Below, piece after piece: positions 16,646 through 25,960 of a stretch of 64,000 nt of DNA. The notes beneath the pieces were generated by a model, which worked only from the letters and a program-made list of their open reading frames with translations, had not been told where the DNA came from and made no database searches. Each line of letters opens with the position of its first letter. Position 1 is the first letter of the stretch. The translations under genes and the position numbers were made by a program. Origin of the DNA: Nocardioides malaquae (lineage in GTDB: Bacteria > Actinomycetota > Actinomycetes > Propionibacteriales > Nocardioidaceae); assembly GCF_015070385.1 (NCBI RefSeq), contig NZ_JADCSA010000011.1:1-64000 (forward strand), given 5' to 3'.

Positions 16646-17005
16646 ATGGGCGGCGTGGCCCCCGGGAAGCGCGCAGGATCGAGGAAGGCGGCTCGACCGA
16701 GCCCGGCCGTCAACAAGTCTGCGCTGGCCTACGCCGGTGGAATCACCGCCTGCGTGATCGCCTGGGGCTACCTGGTCTACGCCGCGATCGACTTCGGTGC
16801 CAGCGCCCGCAGCGGCAACGCCGGCGCCTGGTTCCTGCTGATCCTCGCGGGCATCGGGGCAGCCACCTGCCTCTTCGTGGGGCTCATGCTGCTCACCCGC
16901 CTGGGCGCCGCGCTCGGCGTCACCCGGCCGCCCACCGATGCGACCGACCCCGACGGCGGCACGGCACCTCCCCGGCCCGTCGGCGGACGCCGCGCTGCGC
17001 GCTGA
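16646..17005 (+). CDS. Small two-helix membrane protein, function unknown
   Basis: About 119 aa from the ATG at 16646 (GTG at 16655 is also possible). A basic N-terminus is followed by two transmembrane segments, near 29-50 (YAGGITACVIAWGYLVYAA) and 62-90 (AWFLLILAGIGAATCLFVGL). The C-terminus is Pro/Thr/Asp-rich and ends with arginines. It is divergent from nrdR and shares its upstream region. I do not recognise the family beyond the impression that such proteins occur at this place in Nocardioides-type genomes. Confidence 0.65.
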   Translation: MGGVAPGKRAGSRKAARPSPAVNKSALAYAGGITACVIAWGYLVYAAIDFGASARSGNAGAWFLLILAGIGAATCLFVGLMLLTRLGAALGVTRPPTDATDPDGGTAPPRPVGGRRAAR

Positions 17006-17073
17006 GGACGCGGCGCGGCCTTGCTGGCGTCACCCCTGGCTGGCGTCATCCCCGGCTGGCGCCACCCTTGACG

Positions 17074-17463
17074 TCAGCCCTGGCTCGGAACGTGCAACCG
17101 CTGCCCCAGCGCGACGACAGAGCTCTCCAGGTTGTTGAGCTCACGGATCTCGTGGACCATCGACCGCACCTCGCCGTCGGAGGCCACCTCTGCGGCGATG
17201 CCCCAGAGCGTGTCCCCCTCGTTGACCACCACGATCTCGGTGGCCCTCGGCTCGCCGGCCTCCTCGCTGGCCATCGATCCGCCACCGAGAGCGACGGAGA
17301 CCACCAGCGCCAGCAGCAGCGCCGCCGCCAGGACGACCAGGCGACCCCGACGCGTCAACCGCACCTGACCCGTGGACGCCGGGCGACCGGTCGGGGCGAC
17401 GCGGATCGACGAGACCTGCATCGACGAGACCTGGGCAATCGGGGTGACGGTGGTGGCGCTCAT
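17074..17463 (-). CDS. LysM-domain membrane-anchored protein, probable SOS cell-division regulator
   Basis: 129 aa from the ATG at 17463, which has an AGGAGG site; the upstream open frame is non-coding. A single membrane anchor lies near 40-60 (VVLAAALLLALVVSVALGG) and a C-terminal LysM peptidoglycan-binding domain at about 77-127 (NEGDTLWGIA onward). Size, layout and position beside lexA match the actinobacterial proteins related in role to YneA and M. tuberculosis Rv2719c, which halt division during DNA damage. Two LexA-box-like sites 160-230 bp upstream support SOS control. Confidence 0.85.
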   Translation of the reverse strand: MSATTVTPIAQVSSMQVSSIRVAPTGRPASTGQVRLTRRGRLVVLAAALLLALVVSVALGGGSMASEEAGEPRATEIVVVNEGDTLWGIAAEVASDGEVRSMVHEIRELNNLESSVVALGQRLHVPSQG

Positions 17464-17810
17464 GGGGACCTCCTGGGGAAGTGGGCGGTCAGCCGGATGG
17501 ATGTGTTCCGAACGAGTGCGGCACCTTGCGGGCGCCTCGTCCTGATGCCTCCGATGTCTAGTGGCGGGTGCCGACAACTTCGCCGGCCTCACCCTTCCGA
17601 CTCCGGAGTATCGATCAGACGTTCGATCGAACACATGTACGACATTAGAGCAGGTGTTCGAACGAGGCAAGGATCCGTTCGAACAATCTTTCGACGTGTC
17701 GACCGCGTGGCCCCGGCGTACCCGAAATCCGGCAACTGGCCGCGCCACGGCCTGCGAGGTCACCAGATTGCGGCATGCGGACCGTTCCCCACACCCCTAG
17801 CGTCGCCCCC
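17464..17810. promoter_or_regulatory. Divergent control region with two LexA boxes
   Basis: This 347-base intergenic region separates the LysM gene from the acetyltransferase gene. It contains TCGAACACATGTACGA (17627-17642) and TCGAACAATCTTTCGA (17679-17694), each one mismatch away from the actinobacterial LexA operator TCGAAC-N4-GTTCGA. Their centres are 52 bp apart. A third, half-formed GTTCGAAC palindrome lies at 17656-17663. No other coding or RNA feature is seen. Confidence 0.8.
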
Positions 17811-18605
17811 ATGCGAGACCTCCTGACGACGGCGTCCGACACCATCGAGGCCGACTTCGCGGCCCTCCAGGCCGCGATCGCCGCCTCCCCCGTGCTCTCG
17901 TCCTCCGACGAGCCCGACGCGACGGTCTACTGGTCCAACCAGCCGCTGGCCCTGCTCAACGTGATCGTCGACGCGCACATCGCGCCCGAGGTGGCCGCTG
18001 CCCGGGCCCAGGAGATCCTGGCTCCCTTCTTCGAGCGTGGGCTGCCCTTCCAGTGGGTGACGACCCCCCGCACCACCAGCCCTGCTCTGGAGGCGGCGTT
18101 GGCCCAGGCGGGCCTGGCGGCCCGGGAGTACCCCGCCATGTTCGTGGCTCTGGGGCAGCCGATCGACCCGCGCACGCCCGAGGACGTCTTCATCGACGTG
18201 GCCTGGCCCGACGGGGTCGAGCCCGTCAGCCGGGTGATCCTCGAGGACCTGGGCCACCCGGCCGTGCCCGAGGAGGGCAGCGCGCTGGGCGTCCTGGACA
18301 CCCTGGACCCCGCCGACAACCAGTTCTTCGTCGCCCGCAGCATGCGCACCGGCGACGTGCTTGGGGCCAGCACCATGCACACCCGCGGGTCGAGCGCCAT
18401 GCTCGCCAACGTGAGCATCACCGCGGCCGCGAGGGGACGGGGAGTCGGGCGCGCCCTGACCGCCACCATGATGAACAGGGCCGCCGCGACCGGCTGCCAG
18501 TCGGCGACGCTGATCACCAACTCTCGGGCCTACCCGACCTACGTCGACCTCGGGTTCCGCACCCAGTTCACCTGCGTGGCCTGGGCCTGGGACCCCCGTT
18601 CCTGA
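17811..18605 (+). CDS. GNAT-family N-acetyltransferase
   Basis: 264 aa from the ATG at 17811; a second ATG 36 bases upstream is possible. The GNAT acetyl-CoA loop is visible as ARGRGVGRALT near residues 217-227, followed by the usual helix and the YPTYVDLGF end motif. The N-terminal half is a degenerate second GNAT-like domain. No ribosome binding site precedes the start, so the message may be leaderless. The substrate is unknown. It lies between the LysM gene and lexA and may respond to the same LexA boxes, although none is placed squarely before it. Confidence 0.8.
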   Translation: MRDLLTTASDTIEADFAALQAAIAASPVLSSSDEPDATVYWSNQPLALLNVIVDAHIAPEVAAARAQEILAPFFERGLPFQWVTTPRTTSPALEAALAQAGLAAREYPAMFVALGQPIDPRTPEDVFIDVAWPDGVEPVSRVILEDLGHPAVPEEGSALGVLDTLDPADNQFFVARSMRTGDVLGASTMHTRGSSAMLANVSITAAARGRGVGRALTATMMNRAAATGCQSATLITNSRAYPTYVDLGFRTQFTCVAWAWDPRS

Positions 18606-18619
18606 GTGCGACACGCGGT

Positions 18620-18635
18620 TCGAACACCTGTTTGA
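18620..18635. promoter_or_regulatory. LexA box upstream of lexA
   Basis: TCGAACACCTGTTTGA matches the actinobacterial SOS operator TCGAAC-N4-GTTCGA with one mismatch (T for C in the right arm). It is 65 bp before the lexA start, as expected for LexA autorepression. Confidence 0.85.
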
Positions 18636-18699
18636 ACTGATGGGGCGATGGCACTAGCGTGGTCACCACGTCGGCCCCACGCCCAGGAGGAACTCCCCC

Positions 18700-19434
18700 A
18701 TGTCCCACGCCAGCGACAACGGTGACCGCAACAAGGTCGTTCCTCTTCCTGACGGCCCGCCCGACGCCACGGGACTGACCGTCCGTCAGCAGCTGGTGCT
18801 CGAGACGATCCAGGAGGCGCTGGAGACCCGCGGCTACCCGCCGAGCATGCGCGAGATCGGTCGGGCAGTGGGCCTGACCAGCTCCAGCAGCGTCGCGCAC
18901 CAGCTGAAGACGTTGGAGGAGAAGGGGTTCCTCAAGCGTGACCCCAACCGCCCGCGCGCCCTGCAGGTCTTCCTGCCCCCGTCGATGACCTCTCGAGGAG
19001 CCGTGGCCGACGCCGACGAGTCGACCTACGACCCCACGGGTGCGGGAGACGCCGCGCCGGCTGCCACCTACGTGCCGGTGGTGGGTCGCATCGCCGCCGG
19101 TGGCCCGATCCTGGCGGAGGAGCGCGTGGAGGACGTCTTCCCGTTGCCCCGGCAGCTGGTCGGCGACGGCACGCTCTTCCTGCTCGAGGTGGTGGGCGAC
19201 TCGATGGTCGACGCCGCGATCTGCAGCGGTGACTACGTCGTGATCCGCCAGCAGCCCGACGCGGTCAACGGCGACATCGTGGCCGCCATGATCGACGGCG
19301 AGGCGACGGTGAAGACCTTCCAGCGCAAGGACGGTCAGGTCTGGCTGCTGCCGCACAACGACGCCTTCGAGCCCATCGACGGCACCCACGCCACCATCCT
19401 CGGCAAGGTCACCGCCGTCCTGCGCAGCGTCTGA
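18700..19434 (+). CDS. lexA: SOS repressor LexA
   Basis: 244 aa. A winged-helix DNA-binding domain spans about 25-90, followed by a linker and the S24 peptidase domain. The autocleavage site is A133-G134 in RIAAGG, the nucleophile is S168 in GDSMVD and the general base is K205 in EATVKTF. A strong AGGAGG-type site precedes the ATG. It represses DNA-damage genes until RecA filaments trigger self-cleavage. The gene is convergent with dinG and has a LexA box 65 bp before its start. Confidence 0.97.
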   Translation: MSHASDNGDRNKVVPLPDGPPDATGLTVRQQLVLETIQEALETRGYPPSMREIGRAVGLTSSSSVAHQLKTLEEKGFLKRDPNRPRALQVFLPPSMTSRGAVADADESTYDPTGAGDAAPAATYVPVVGRIAAGGPILAEERVEDVFPLPRQLVGDGTLFLLEVVGDSMVDAAICSGDYVVIRQQPDAVNGDIVAAMIDGEATVKTFQRKDGQVWLLPHNDAFEPIDGTHATILGKVTAVLRSV

Positions 19435-19447
19435 GAGACGCTCGGCC

Positions 19448-21460
19448 TCAGCCCTCGGCCAGGCGTCCCAGCGCCTGGCGTACGACCGCGGGGTCGGTCG
19501 TCGACCACATGGGCGGCAGGCTGGCCTTCAGGAACGACCCGTAGCGCTTGGTGGCCAGCCGGGGGTCCAGGATCGCCACCACACCTCGGTCGTCGGTGGT
19601 GCGGATGAGACGACCGGCGCCCTGGGCGAGCAGCAGCGCAGCGTGGGTGGCCGACACCTGCATGAAGCCGTTGCCGCCGGCCCTGTCCGCGGCGCGGGCC
19701 CGGGCAGACATCAGCGGGTCGTCGGGTCGCGGAAACGGGATCCGGTCGATCAGCACGAGCTGGCAGGTCTCACCCGGGACGTCGAGGCCCTGCCACAGCG
19801 TCAGGGTGCCGAAGAGGTTGGTGTGGTGGTCCTCCACGAACTGCTTGGCCAGCTCCGGCAGCTGCGCATCCCCCTGCGCCAACGTGGTCAGGTGGGGCAG
19901 CCGCTCACGCACGGCCTCGGCGGCGGTCTCGGCGGCCCGCCGCGACGAGAAGAGCCCCAACGTACGCCCCTGGGCGGCGTCGATCAGCTCGACGATCTCG
20001 TCGATCTGCTTCGGCCCGAGCCCGTCGCGACCCGGGTCGGGCAGGTGGCGGGCGACGTAGAGGATGCCCTGCCGCGCGTAGTCGAAGGGGGACCCGACGT
20101 CGAGCCCGCGCCACGGCAGCGCCCCTTCGGCCGCCGTGTCCGGGGCTCCGGTGTCGAGCCGCTCCGACGGCTTGAGACCCAGGCTGCCGGCGACCGCGTT
20201 GAAGTCACCGCCCAGCATCAGCGTGGCGGAGGCGAACACCACCGTCTTCTCGGTCAGCAGGCGCTCACGCATCTGGGCCCAGACCTGCAGCGGCGCCACC
20301 GCCAGGCGCGCGGGCACCCGCTCGCGGGCCTCGTTGAGCCAGAGCACGTCCGACTCCTTGCAGGCCGCCATCCGCTCCGCCGTGGTGAAGACCTCCTGCG
20401 CCAACCCCTTGGCCTGCGTACGCCCCGCGTCGGCGTCGCCCTCGTCCTTGCCGAAGGCGGAGACCAGCGACCGGGCCGCGTCGCGGACCAGGGCGAGCGC
20501 GTCGGCGAGCTGCTCACCCGGCTGCTCGATGCGCCCCGGCGCCGTGGCCGCCAACGCATCAGCCAGGGCATCCGCCGCGTCGGCGAGGTCGTCGGCCGGC
20601 GAGCTGGACCCACCCTTGTCGCTGACGTGCTTCTGCGAGCGGCGGGCCGCCCGCTCCACGTCGCCGACCGTCAGCTCGTCGGTGGCGGCCTGGGTGACGC
20701 GGGCGACCAGCTCGTGCGCCTCGTCGATCACCACGGCGTCGTAGTCGGGGATCATCGGCACGCCCTCGATGGCGTCGATGGCGAGCAGCGAGTGGTTCGT
20801 GACGATGAGGTGGGACTGCGCCGCCTTCTCCTTCGCCCGCTCGGCGAAGCACTCCTGGGCGAAGGCGCAGCGTGCCGCACCGAGGCACTCCCGGTGGTTG
20901 ACGCTGACCTGCCGCCAGGTGCGTTCGTTGTGCCGCGGGGCGTGGTCACGCTCCCCCGTGCCGCCCTGCTCGCTCTCCTCCTCGGCCCACGCCCGCAGGG
21001 CGAGGACCTCGGCGCCCATCGAGCCCTCGGGGATGTCGACCAGGACGCCTTGGTCGTCGGGCACGCCCTCGCGGATGCGGTGGAGACAGGCGTAGTTGGA
21101 GCGCCCCTTCAACACCGCATAGCTGGCGTCGAGGCGGTCACCGACCGCCTCGACCAACCGCGGGATGTCGCGCTCGACCAGCTGGTGCTGCAGCGCCAGG
21201 GTGGCGGTGGCCACGACCACGCGGTCGCCGTTGAGCAGGCTCGGCACGAGGTAGCCGAGCGACTTGCCCGTGCCGGTGCCGGCCTGGACGAGCAGGTGGT
21301 GCTGGTCGCGCATCGCGGTGGCGACGGCCTCGGCCATCTGCACCTGGCCCGTACGCTCCTGGCCGCCGAGCGCCTCGACGGCGGCGGCGAGGACCTCACG
21401 GACGGCTGACTTCTCGGGCACTGGCTGAACACTAGTCAGCGCCGCCGACAACGAGGTCAT
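19448..21460 (-). CDS. dinG: ATP-dependent DNA helicase, DinG/XPD family
   Basis: 670-aa superfamily 2 helicase. Walker A AGTGTGKS is at 60-67 and DEAH at 246-249. Four cysteines that would hold a 4Fe-4S cluster are seen at C125, C192, C198 and C204, as in DinG and XPD. The C-terminal half carries the second helicase domain (motif VI GRLIRTTDDRG near the end). It probably unwinds R-loops and D-loops during repair or replication. It is convergent with lexA. No LexA box was found before its start at 21460. Confidence 0.92.
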   Translation of the reverse strand: MTSLSAALTSVQPVPEKSAVREVLAAAVEALGGQERTGQVQMAEAVATAMRDQHHLLVQAGTGTGKSLGYLVPSLLNGDRVVVATATLALQHQLVERDIPRLVEAVGDRLDASYAVLKGRSNYACLHRIREGVPDDQGVLVDIPEGSMGAEVLALRAWAEEESEQGGTGERDHAPRHNERTWRQVSVNHRECLGAARCAFAQECFAERAKEKAAQSHLIVTNHSLLAIDAIEGVPMIPDYDAVVIDEAHELVARVTQAATDELTVGDVERAARRSQKHVSDKGGSSSPADDLADAADALADALAATAPGRIEQPGEQLADALALVRDAARSLVSAFGKDEGDADAGRTQAKGLAQEVFTTAERMAACKESDVLWLNEARERVPARLAVAPLQVWAQMRERLLTEKTVVFASATLMLGGDFNAVAGSLGLKPSERLDTGAPDTAAEGALPWRGLDVGSPFDYARQGILYVARHLPDPGRDGLGPKQIDEIVELIDAAQGRTLGLFSSRRAAETAAEAVRERLPHLTTLAQGDAQLPELAKQFVEDHHTNLFGTLTLWQGLDVPGETCQLVLIDRIPFPRPDDPLMSARARAADRAGGNGFMQVSATHAALLLAQGAGRLIRTTDDRGVVAILDPRLATKRYGSFLKASLPPMWSTTDPAVVRQALGRLAEG

Positions 21461-21500
21461 CGGCGGCGCTGGCTGTGGACGGGGTCACGGCCCCGGAGCG

Positions 21501-23798
21501 TCAGACGACGGCGCCGGACTCGTCGGCCTCGTACTTCGCCTTGGTGGGCAGCTCCTTGGCCATCGGCCACTTCTGCTGGAAGTAGCTGACCAGCGGGGTG
21601 GCGGTGAAGACCGAGCTGTAGGTGCCGACCAGCAGACCGACCAGGAGCGCGATCGCGAAGTCACGCAGCGAGTCGCCACCGATGATCGCCAGCGCGGCCA
21701 GGATGAACATCGTGCCCAGACCGGTGTTGACCGTGCGGGGCAGCGTCTCCACGGCGGCCTTGTTGGCCATCGCCATGAAGGTCTCCCCCGGCTGCGAGCC
21801 ACGCCAACGTTCGCGGATGCGGTCGAAGACGACGACGGTGTCATTGACCGACAGACCGATGATCGTCATGGCGGCAGCCAGGAAGATGCCGTCGATCGGC
21901 TTTCCGAGCCAGGCGAACAGGCCGACCACGATCAGCACGTCGTGCACCATCGCGACCACGGCCGAGACACCGAAGGTCCACTTGAAGCGGACCGCCAGGT
22001 AGGCCAGCTGGGCGAGGAAGGCCACACCGAAGGCGATGAGCGCCTTGTTGCGCAGCTCCTGGCCGAAGGACGCGCTGATCTTCTCGTCCCGCTCGAGGGT
22101 GGCGCCCTCGCCGGCCGACTCGATGGCGGCGTTGATCTCGGCTGCCTCGTCGCCGTCGATGACGCCGGTGCGCACGAGGATCTTGTCGCCATCGGTCTCC
22201 TGCACCGAGGCGATCGGCACGTCCACGTCGGAGAGCGCGTCGCGGGCGTCGTCGGCGGTGAGCGTCTTCTGCGTCGAGTACTCCAGCACCCGGCCACCCG
22301 AGAACTCCACGCCCAGGTTGAGGCCGTTGACCGCGATGCCCGCGATCGCGAGCACCGTGGCGGCCGCGGAGACCACCAGCCACGTCTTGCGACGCTTCAT
22401 CAGGTCGGGGTCCTTGCGCTCCAACCACTTGCGTACCCGCCCGATGTCGCCGATGCCGGTGACGGCGGGGTGCCGAGCGATGGTCTTGTTGGCCACGCCG
22501 AGCTCGGTGAGCACTCGGGCGATGATGAGCGCCGAGATCATCGAGGCCACGACACCGATCGTCAGCGTCACACCGAAGCCCTTGATCGGCCCGGAGCCGA
22601 GGAAGAAGAGCAGCGCGGCGGCCAGCAGCGTGGTGACGTTGGAGTCGATGATGGCGGTCCACGCCTTGTTGAACCCCACCTGGAGCGCGCGACGCAGGCC
22701 CGCCGACGGGTAGGCGGCGTACTCCTCGCGCGCTCGCTCGAAGACCAGCACGTTGGCGTCGATCGCCATGCCGATGGCGAGCACGAAACCGGCAAGTCCG
22801 GGCAGCGTCAGCGTGGAGCCGAGCGCGATGAGCATGGCGTACGAGAGCAGGGCGTACGACGCGAGGGCGACGGTCGCCATGAGGCCGACGAAGCGGTAGA
22901 CGGCGACGATGAAGATGCCGGTCAGGGTGATACCGATGATGCCGGCCCAGATGGAGGCGTCGATCGCCTTCTCACCGAGGGTCGGGCCCATCATCCGGCT
23001 CTCGATCGCCTTGACCTCGAGCGGCAGCGAGCCACCCTCGATCAGGGCCGCGAGCTCGTTGGCCTCGTCGACGGTGAAGTCACCGCTGATCTCGGTGGAG
23101 CCGGAGATGGAGGAACCGCAGCTGACGTTGACGCCCGGCGCGGAGATGATCCGGTCGTCCAGGACGATCGCGATCCGGTTCTGGTCACCCTGCGCACAGG
23201 CGGCTGCGGCGGAGAGCTCGCTGAAGGCTGCCGAGCCCTGGCGGCTGAAGTCGACGTTGACCACCCAGGTGGTGCTGCCCTCGCGCTGCCCCGAGGAGGC
23301 GCCCGAGATGTCCTCGCCCTCGAGGACGGCCGGGGCCAGCTCAACGAAGGTGTCCGGGACGTCCGGGTCCTCCATGACGAGGTTGCCCTCCTCCGACGGC
23401 TCGGGCGTCTGGCCGGGCTCCTCCGCGGTCAGGCCTCCGGCGGTGACCGCGTGCACGGTCAGCTGGGCGGTCTGGCCGAGCTGCTCGGCCGCCTCGTCGG
23501 CGTCCTTGACACCGGGTAGCTCGACGATGATCCGGTTCTCACCGGAGCGCACGATGTTGGGCTCCGAGAGCCCGAGCGCGTTGACGCGCTGCTCCAGGAC
23601 CGCCTTGGTGCGGTCGGTGTTCTCGGCGTTGGCCACGGTGCCGTTGGGCGAGTCGTAGGTCTGCAGGGTGACGGAGACGCCGCCACGCAGGTCGAGCCCC
23701 AGCGTGGGCTTCATGTTCAACGCGATCGCCGCGCACCCGGCCAGCAGGCCGAGCACGAGCACGAAGCGGATCCAGGCAGCACGTGACATGCGCGACAT
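21501..23798 (-). CDS. secDF: Fused protein translocase subunit SecDF
   Basis: 765 aa. A SecD half (first membrane helix at 9-27, a large extracytoplasmic domain with LGLDLRGGV, then five more helices) runs straight into a SecF half (beginning near 465 with KRRKTWLVVSAAATVLAI, motif NLGVEFSGGR, five more helices). The complex uses proton flow to pull secreted proteins through SecYEG. Many actinobacteria have separate secD and secF next to yajC/ruvB; here the two are fused and stand alone. A weak AGGGAAAG site precedes the ATG at 23798; ATG three codons later is also possible. Confidence 0.95.
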   Translation of the reverse strand: MSRMSRAAWIRFVLVLGLLAGCAAIALNMKPTLGLDLRGGVSVTLQTYDSPNGTVANAENTDRTKAVLEQRVNALGLSEPNIVRSGENRIIVELPGVKDADEAAEQLGQTAQLTVHAVTAGGLTAEEPGQTPEPSEEGNLVMEDPDVPDTFVELAPAVLEGEDISGASSGQREGSTTWVVNVDFSRQGSAAFSELSAAAACAQGDQNRIAIVLDDRIISAPGVNVSCGSSISGSTEISGDFTVDEANELAALIEGGSLPLEVKAIESRMMGPTLGEKAIDASIWAGIIGITLTGIFIVAVYRFVGLMATVALASYALLSYAMLIALGSTLTLPGLAGFVLAIGMAIDANVLVFERAREEYAAYPSAGLRRALQVGFNKAWTAIIDSNVTTLLAAALLFFLGSGPIKGFGVTLTIGVVASMISALIIARVLTELGVANKTIARHPAVTGIGDIGRVRKWLERKDPDLMKRRKTWLVVSAAATVLAIAGIAVNGLNLGVEFSGGRVLEYSTQKTLTADDARDALSDVDVPIASVQETDGDKILVRTGVIDGDEAAEINAAIESAGEGATLERDEKISASFGQELRNKALIAFGVAFLAQLAYLAVRFKWTFGVSAVVAMVHDVLIVVGLFAWLGKPIDGIFLAAAMTIIGLSVNDTVVVFDRIRERWRGSQPGETFMAMANKAAVETLPRTVNTGLGTMFILAALAIIGGDSLRDFAIALLVGLLVGTYSSVFTATPLVSYFQQKWPMAKELPTKAKYEADESGAVV

Positions 23799-24084
23799 CT
23801 TTCCCTAGCGCGGAGGACGCACCGAATCCGGGGCGCCGTGTGGACCAACGGACGGTCGCGCCGGGGAGTTCCCTGCACCCACGCGGGCAAGGTCAGGCGT
23901 CCTGATACGGTGCTCGGCGACCGGAGCCCCCGGGATTGAGTTCCCAGGGCGGGCTTCGTACGTACGCCTTCGGGGACCTGCCCCGACGTCGGCCCTTGCC
24001 GACGCGGCCGTCGCCAGGTGACGTCCTGCCAGGACCGTCCCGCGACGGGGCGTGCCGCGCGGCCGGTCGGCAAGGAGTCAGCAC

Positions 24085-25794
24085 GTGAACAACGAAGCAG
24101 TGTCATTCGGGGTGGGGACGGTCGCCCTCCTCATCGTCCTCTTCTACGGAGGGACCTTCTGGATCTCCACCCGGATCGGGAAGAAGCAGGAGAACGCCGA
24201 CGACTACATGACCGCCGGGCACAACATCGGGTTCGGCGTCTCGGCCGCCTCGATGACGGCGACCTGGATCTGGGCGTCCTCGATGTATGCCTCGGCCACC
24301 TCCGGTTACACCTACGGCATCTCCGGCCCCATCCACTACGGGCTCTGGGGCGCGTTGATGATCCTGTTCATCTACCCCTTCGGCAAACGGATCCGGGCGG
24401 TGGCGCCACGGGCGCACACGCTCGCGCAGGTCATGCACGTGCGGCACGGTCGCTCCAGCCAGCTCATGCTCGCGGGCTCCAACGTGGTCGGCAGCGTCAT
24501 CAGCCTGATGTCGAACTACATCGCCGGTGGCGCGCTGATCGCGTTGCTCTCACCCTTCACCTTCATCCAGGGCGTGCTGATCGTCGCCCTGGGCGTGCTG
24601 CTCTACACGCTCTGGTCCGGTTTCCGCGCGAGCGTCCTGACCGACTTCGTGCAGGTCGTGGCGATGCTCGGCGCGGTCGCGGTGATCGTGCCGTTCATCT
24701 TCGTCGCCGCCGACTTCCCGACCGCCTTCACCTCAGGCGCCGGCAACCTCACCGACCAGCAGGCGTCCTTCTTCTCCTCCGAGGCCTTCCTCAACCAGGG
24801 CGCGCCCTACATCGCCGCCGTGCTGGCGTACGCGATCGGCAACCAGACCATCGCGCAGCGGCTCTTCGCGGTGCGTGAGGACCTCATCAAGCCGACCTTC
24901 GTCACCGCCACCGTGGGCTACGGCGCCATGGTGATCGGCGTCGGCATGCTCGGCGTGATGGCGCTCTACCTCGGCCTCGAACCGGCGGAGGGCGACCTCA
25001 ACAACCTCGTCCCGCAGATGGCCGTGACCTACCTGCCCGGCATCCTCGTCGCGCTCTTCTTCATCATGGTGATCGGCGCCCTGTCGTCGACCGCAGACTC
25101 CGACCTCTCGGCGCTGGCCTCCATCGTGATGACCGACGTCTACGGACAGAACGTGGCCGGTCGCGAGGCCAACCCGCGCACGATGCTCCTCATCGGCCGC
25201 GTCACGATGATCACCGCCACCGCGTTGGCCATCGCCTTCGCCAGCCTGCAGCTCAACATCCTCGACCTGCTGGTCTTCGTGGGTGCCCTGTGGGGCGCGC
25301 TGGTCTTCCCCGTGATCGCCAGCTTCTACTGGAAGAAGGTCACCAACACCGCCTTCACCGTCTCGGTGCTCGCGGCGCTGGCGGCCTTCCTGCCGGTCCG
25401 CTTCGCATGGATCCCGACCGGTGGGGCCGTCGGCCTGGTCGTCGACGTGCTCGCGATCGTCGGTGCGGGCGTCGTGCTCGGCCTGATGGCCTTCGGGTTC
25501 TTCGGCCAGCGGGTCGGCCTGGCCGTCGGCGTCGTCACCGCTGTCGCGGTCGCCCCCTTCGCCTTCGGCGCGATCCACGAGTACGCCACGCTCAGCGGCT
25601 CGCTCGTCGCCTACGCGGTCAGCACCCTCGTCTGCTGGGCGCTGTCGGTGCGCTCCTCCGAGGAGTTCGACTTCGACGAGCTGTCGCGCAGGATCGACGA
25701 CTTCGACGACGCCACTCCCCACGCCCCCACCCCGACCGCGGCTCCCACCGACGGCCACGGCCGCGGTGACGACGACCTCGACCCGGTCCACTGA
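24085..25794 (+). CDS. Sodium:solute symporter (SSS family)
   Basis: 569 aa from a GTG at 24085 with AAGGAG seven bases upstream. About thirteen membrane helices and an SSS-type core are visible (GHNIGFGVSAASMTATWIWA at the start, STADSDLSALASIVMTDVYG in the middle). The overall pattern resembles the DUR3/urea and amino-acid branch of the family, but the substrate cannot be fixed from sequence reading. The C-terminal tail is acidic and soluble. A 43-aa one-helix protein follows after 15 bases, which is typical for a small accessory subunit. Confidence 0.88.
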   Translation: MNNEAVSFGVGTVALLIVLFYGGTFWISTRIGKKQENADDYMTAGHNIGFGVSAASMTATWIWASSMYASATSGYTYGISGPIHYGLWGALMILFIYPFGKRIRAVAPRAHTLAQVMHVRHGRSSQLMLAGSNVVGSVISLMSNYIAGGALIALLSPFTFIQGVLIVALGVLLYTLWSGFRASVLTDFVQVVAMLGAVAVIVPFIFVAADFPTAFTSGAGNLTDQQASFFSSEAFLNQGAPYIAAVLAYAIGNQTIAQRLFAVREDLIKPTFVTATVGYGAMVIGVGMLGVMALYLGLEPAEGDLNNLVPQMAVTYLPGILVALFFIMVIGALSSTADSDLSALASIVMTDVYGQNVAGREANPRTMLLIGRVTMITATALAIAFASLQLNILDLLVFVGALWGALVFPVIASFYWKKVTNTAFTVSVLAALAAFLPVRFAWIPTGGAVGLVVDVLAIVGAGVVLGLMAFGFFGQRVGLAVGVVTAVAVAPFAFGAIHEYATLSGSLVAYAVSTLVCWALSVRSSEEFDFDELSRRIDDFDDATPHAPTPTAAPTDGHGRGDDDLDPVH

Positions 25795-25809
25795 GACAGG
25801 AGAAGACCC

Positions 25810-25941
25810 ATGAGCACCTTCGCACTGACCTTCTACGTCCTGATGTGGCCCGTGATCGTGGCCGTCGTGCTGGCCGTCATCGGCACGGCCTTCTACCGGG
25901 AGTGGCGCGAGGCACGCCGCAACGGCGAGGACCTCGTCTGA
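25810..25941 (+). CDS. 43-aa transporter small subunit
   Basis: An ATG at 25810 with AGGAG at 25798-25802 opens 43 codons ending TGA. The translation begins MSTFALTFYVLMWPVIVAVV and ends REARRNGEDLV: one membrane helix with a short positively charged tail. Tiny proteins of this kind are annotated next to SSS symporters as putative transporter small subunits. It starts 15 bases after the symporter stop, so the two are almost certainly one operon. Confidence 0.85.
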   Translation: MSTFALTFYVLMWPVIVAVVLAVIGTAFYREWREARRNGEDLV

Positions 25942-25960
25942 CCCCGGGCGTACGCGAGCC

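Noticed and set aside
23818-24084. Riboswitch in the symporter leader
   Set aside because: The 266-base leader is G+C-rich with possible stems, but I could not match TPP, cobalamin, SAM, ydaO or guanidine signatures.
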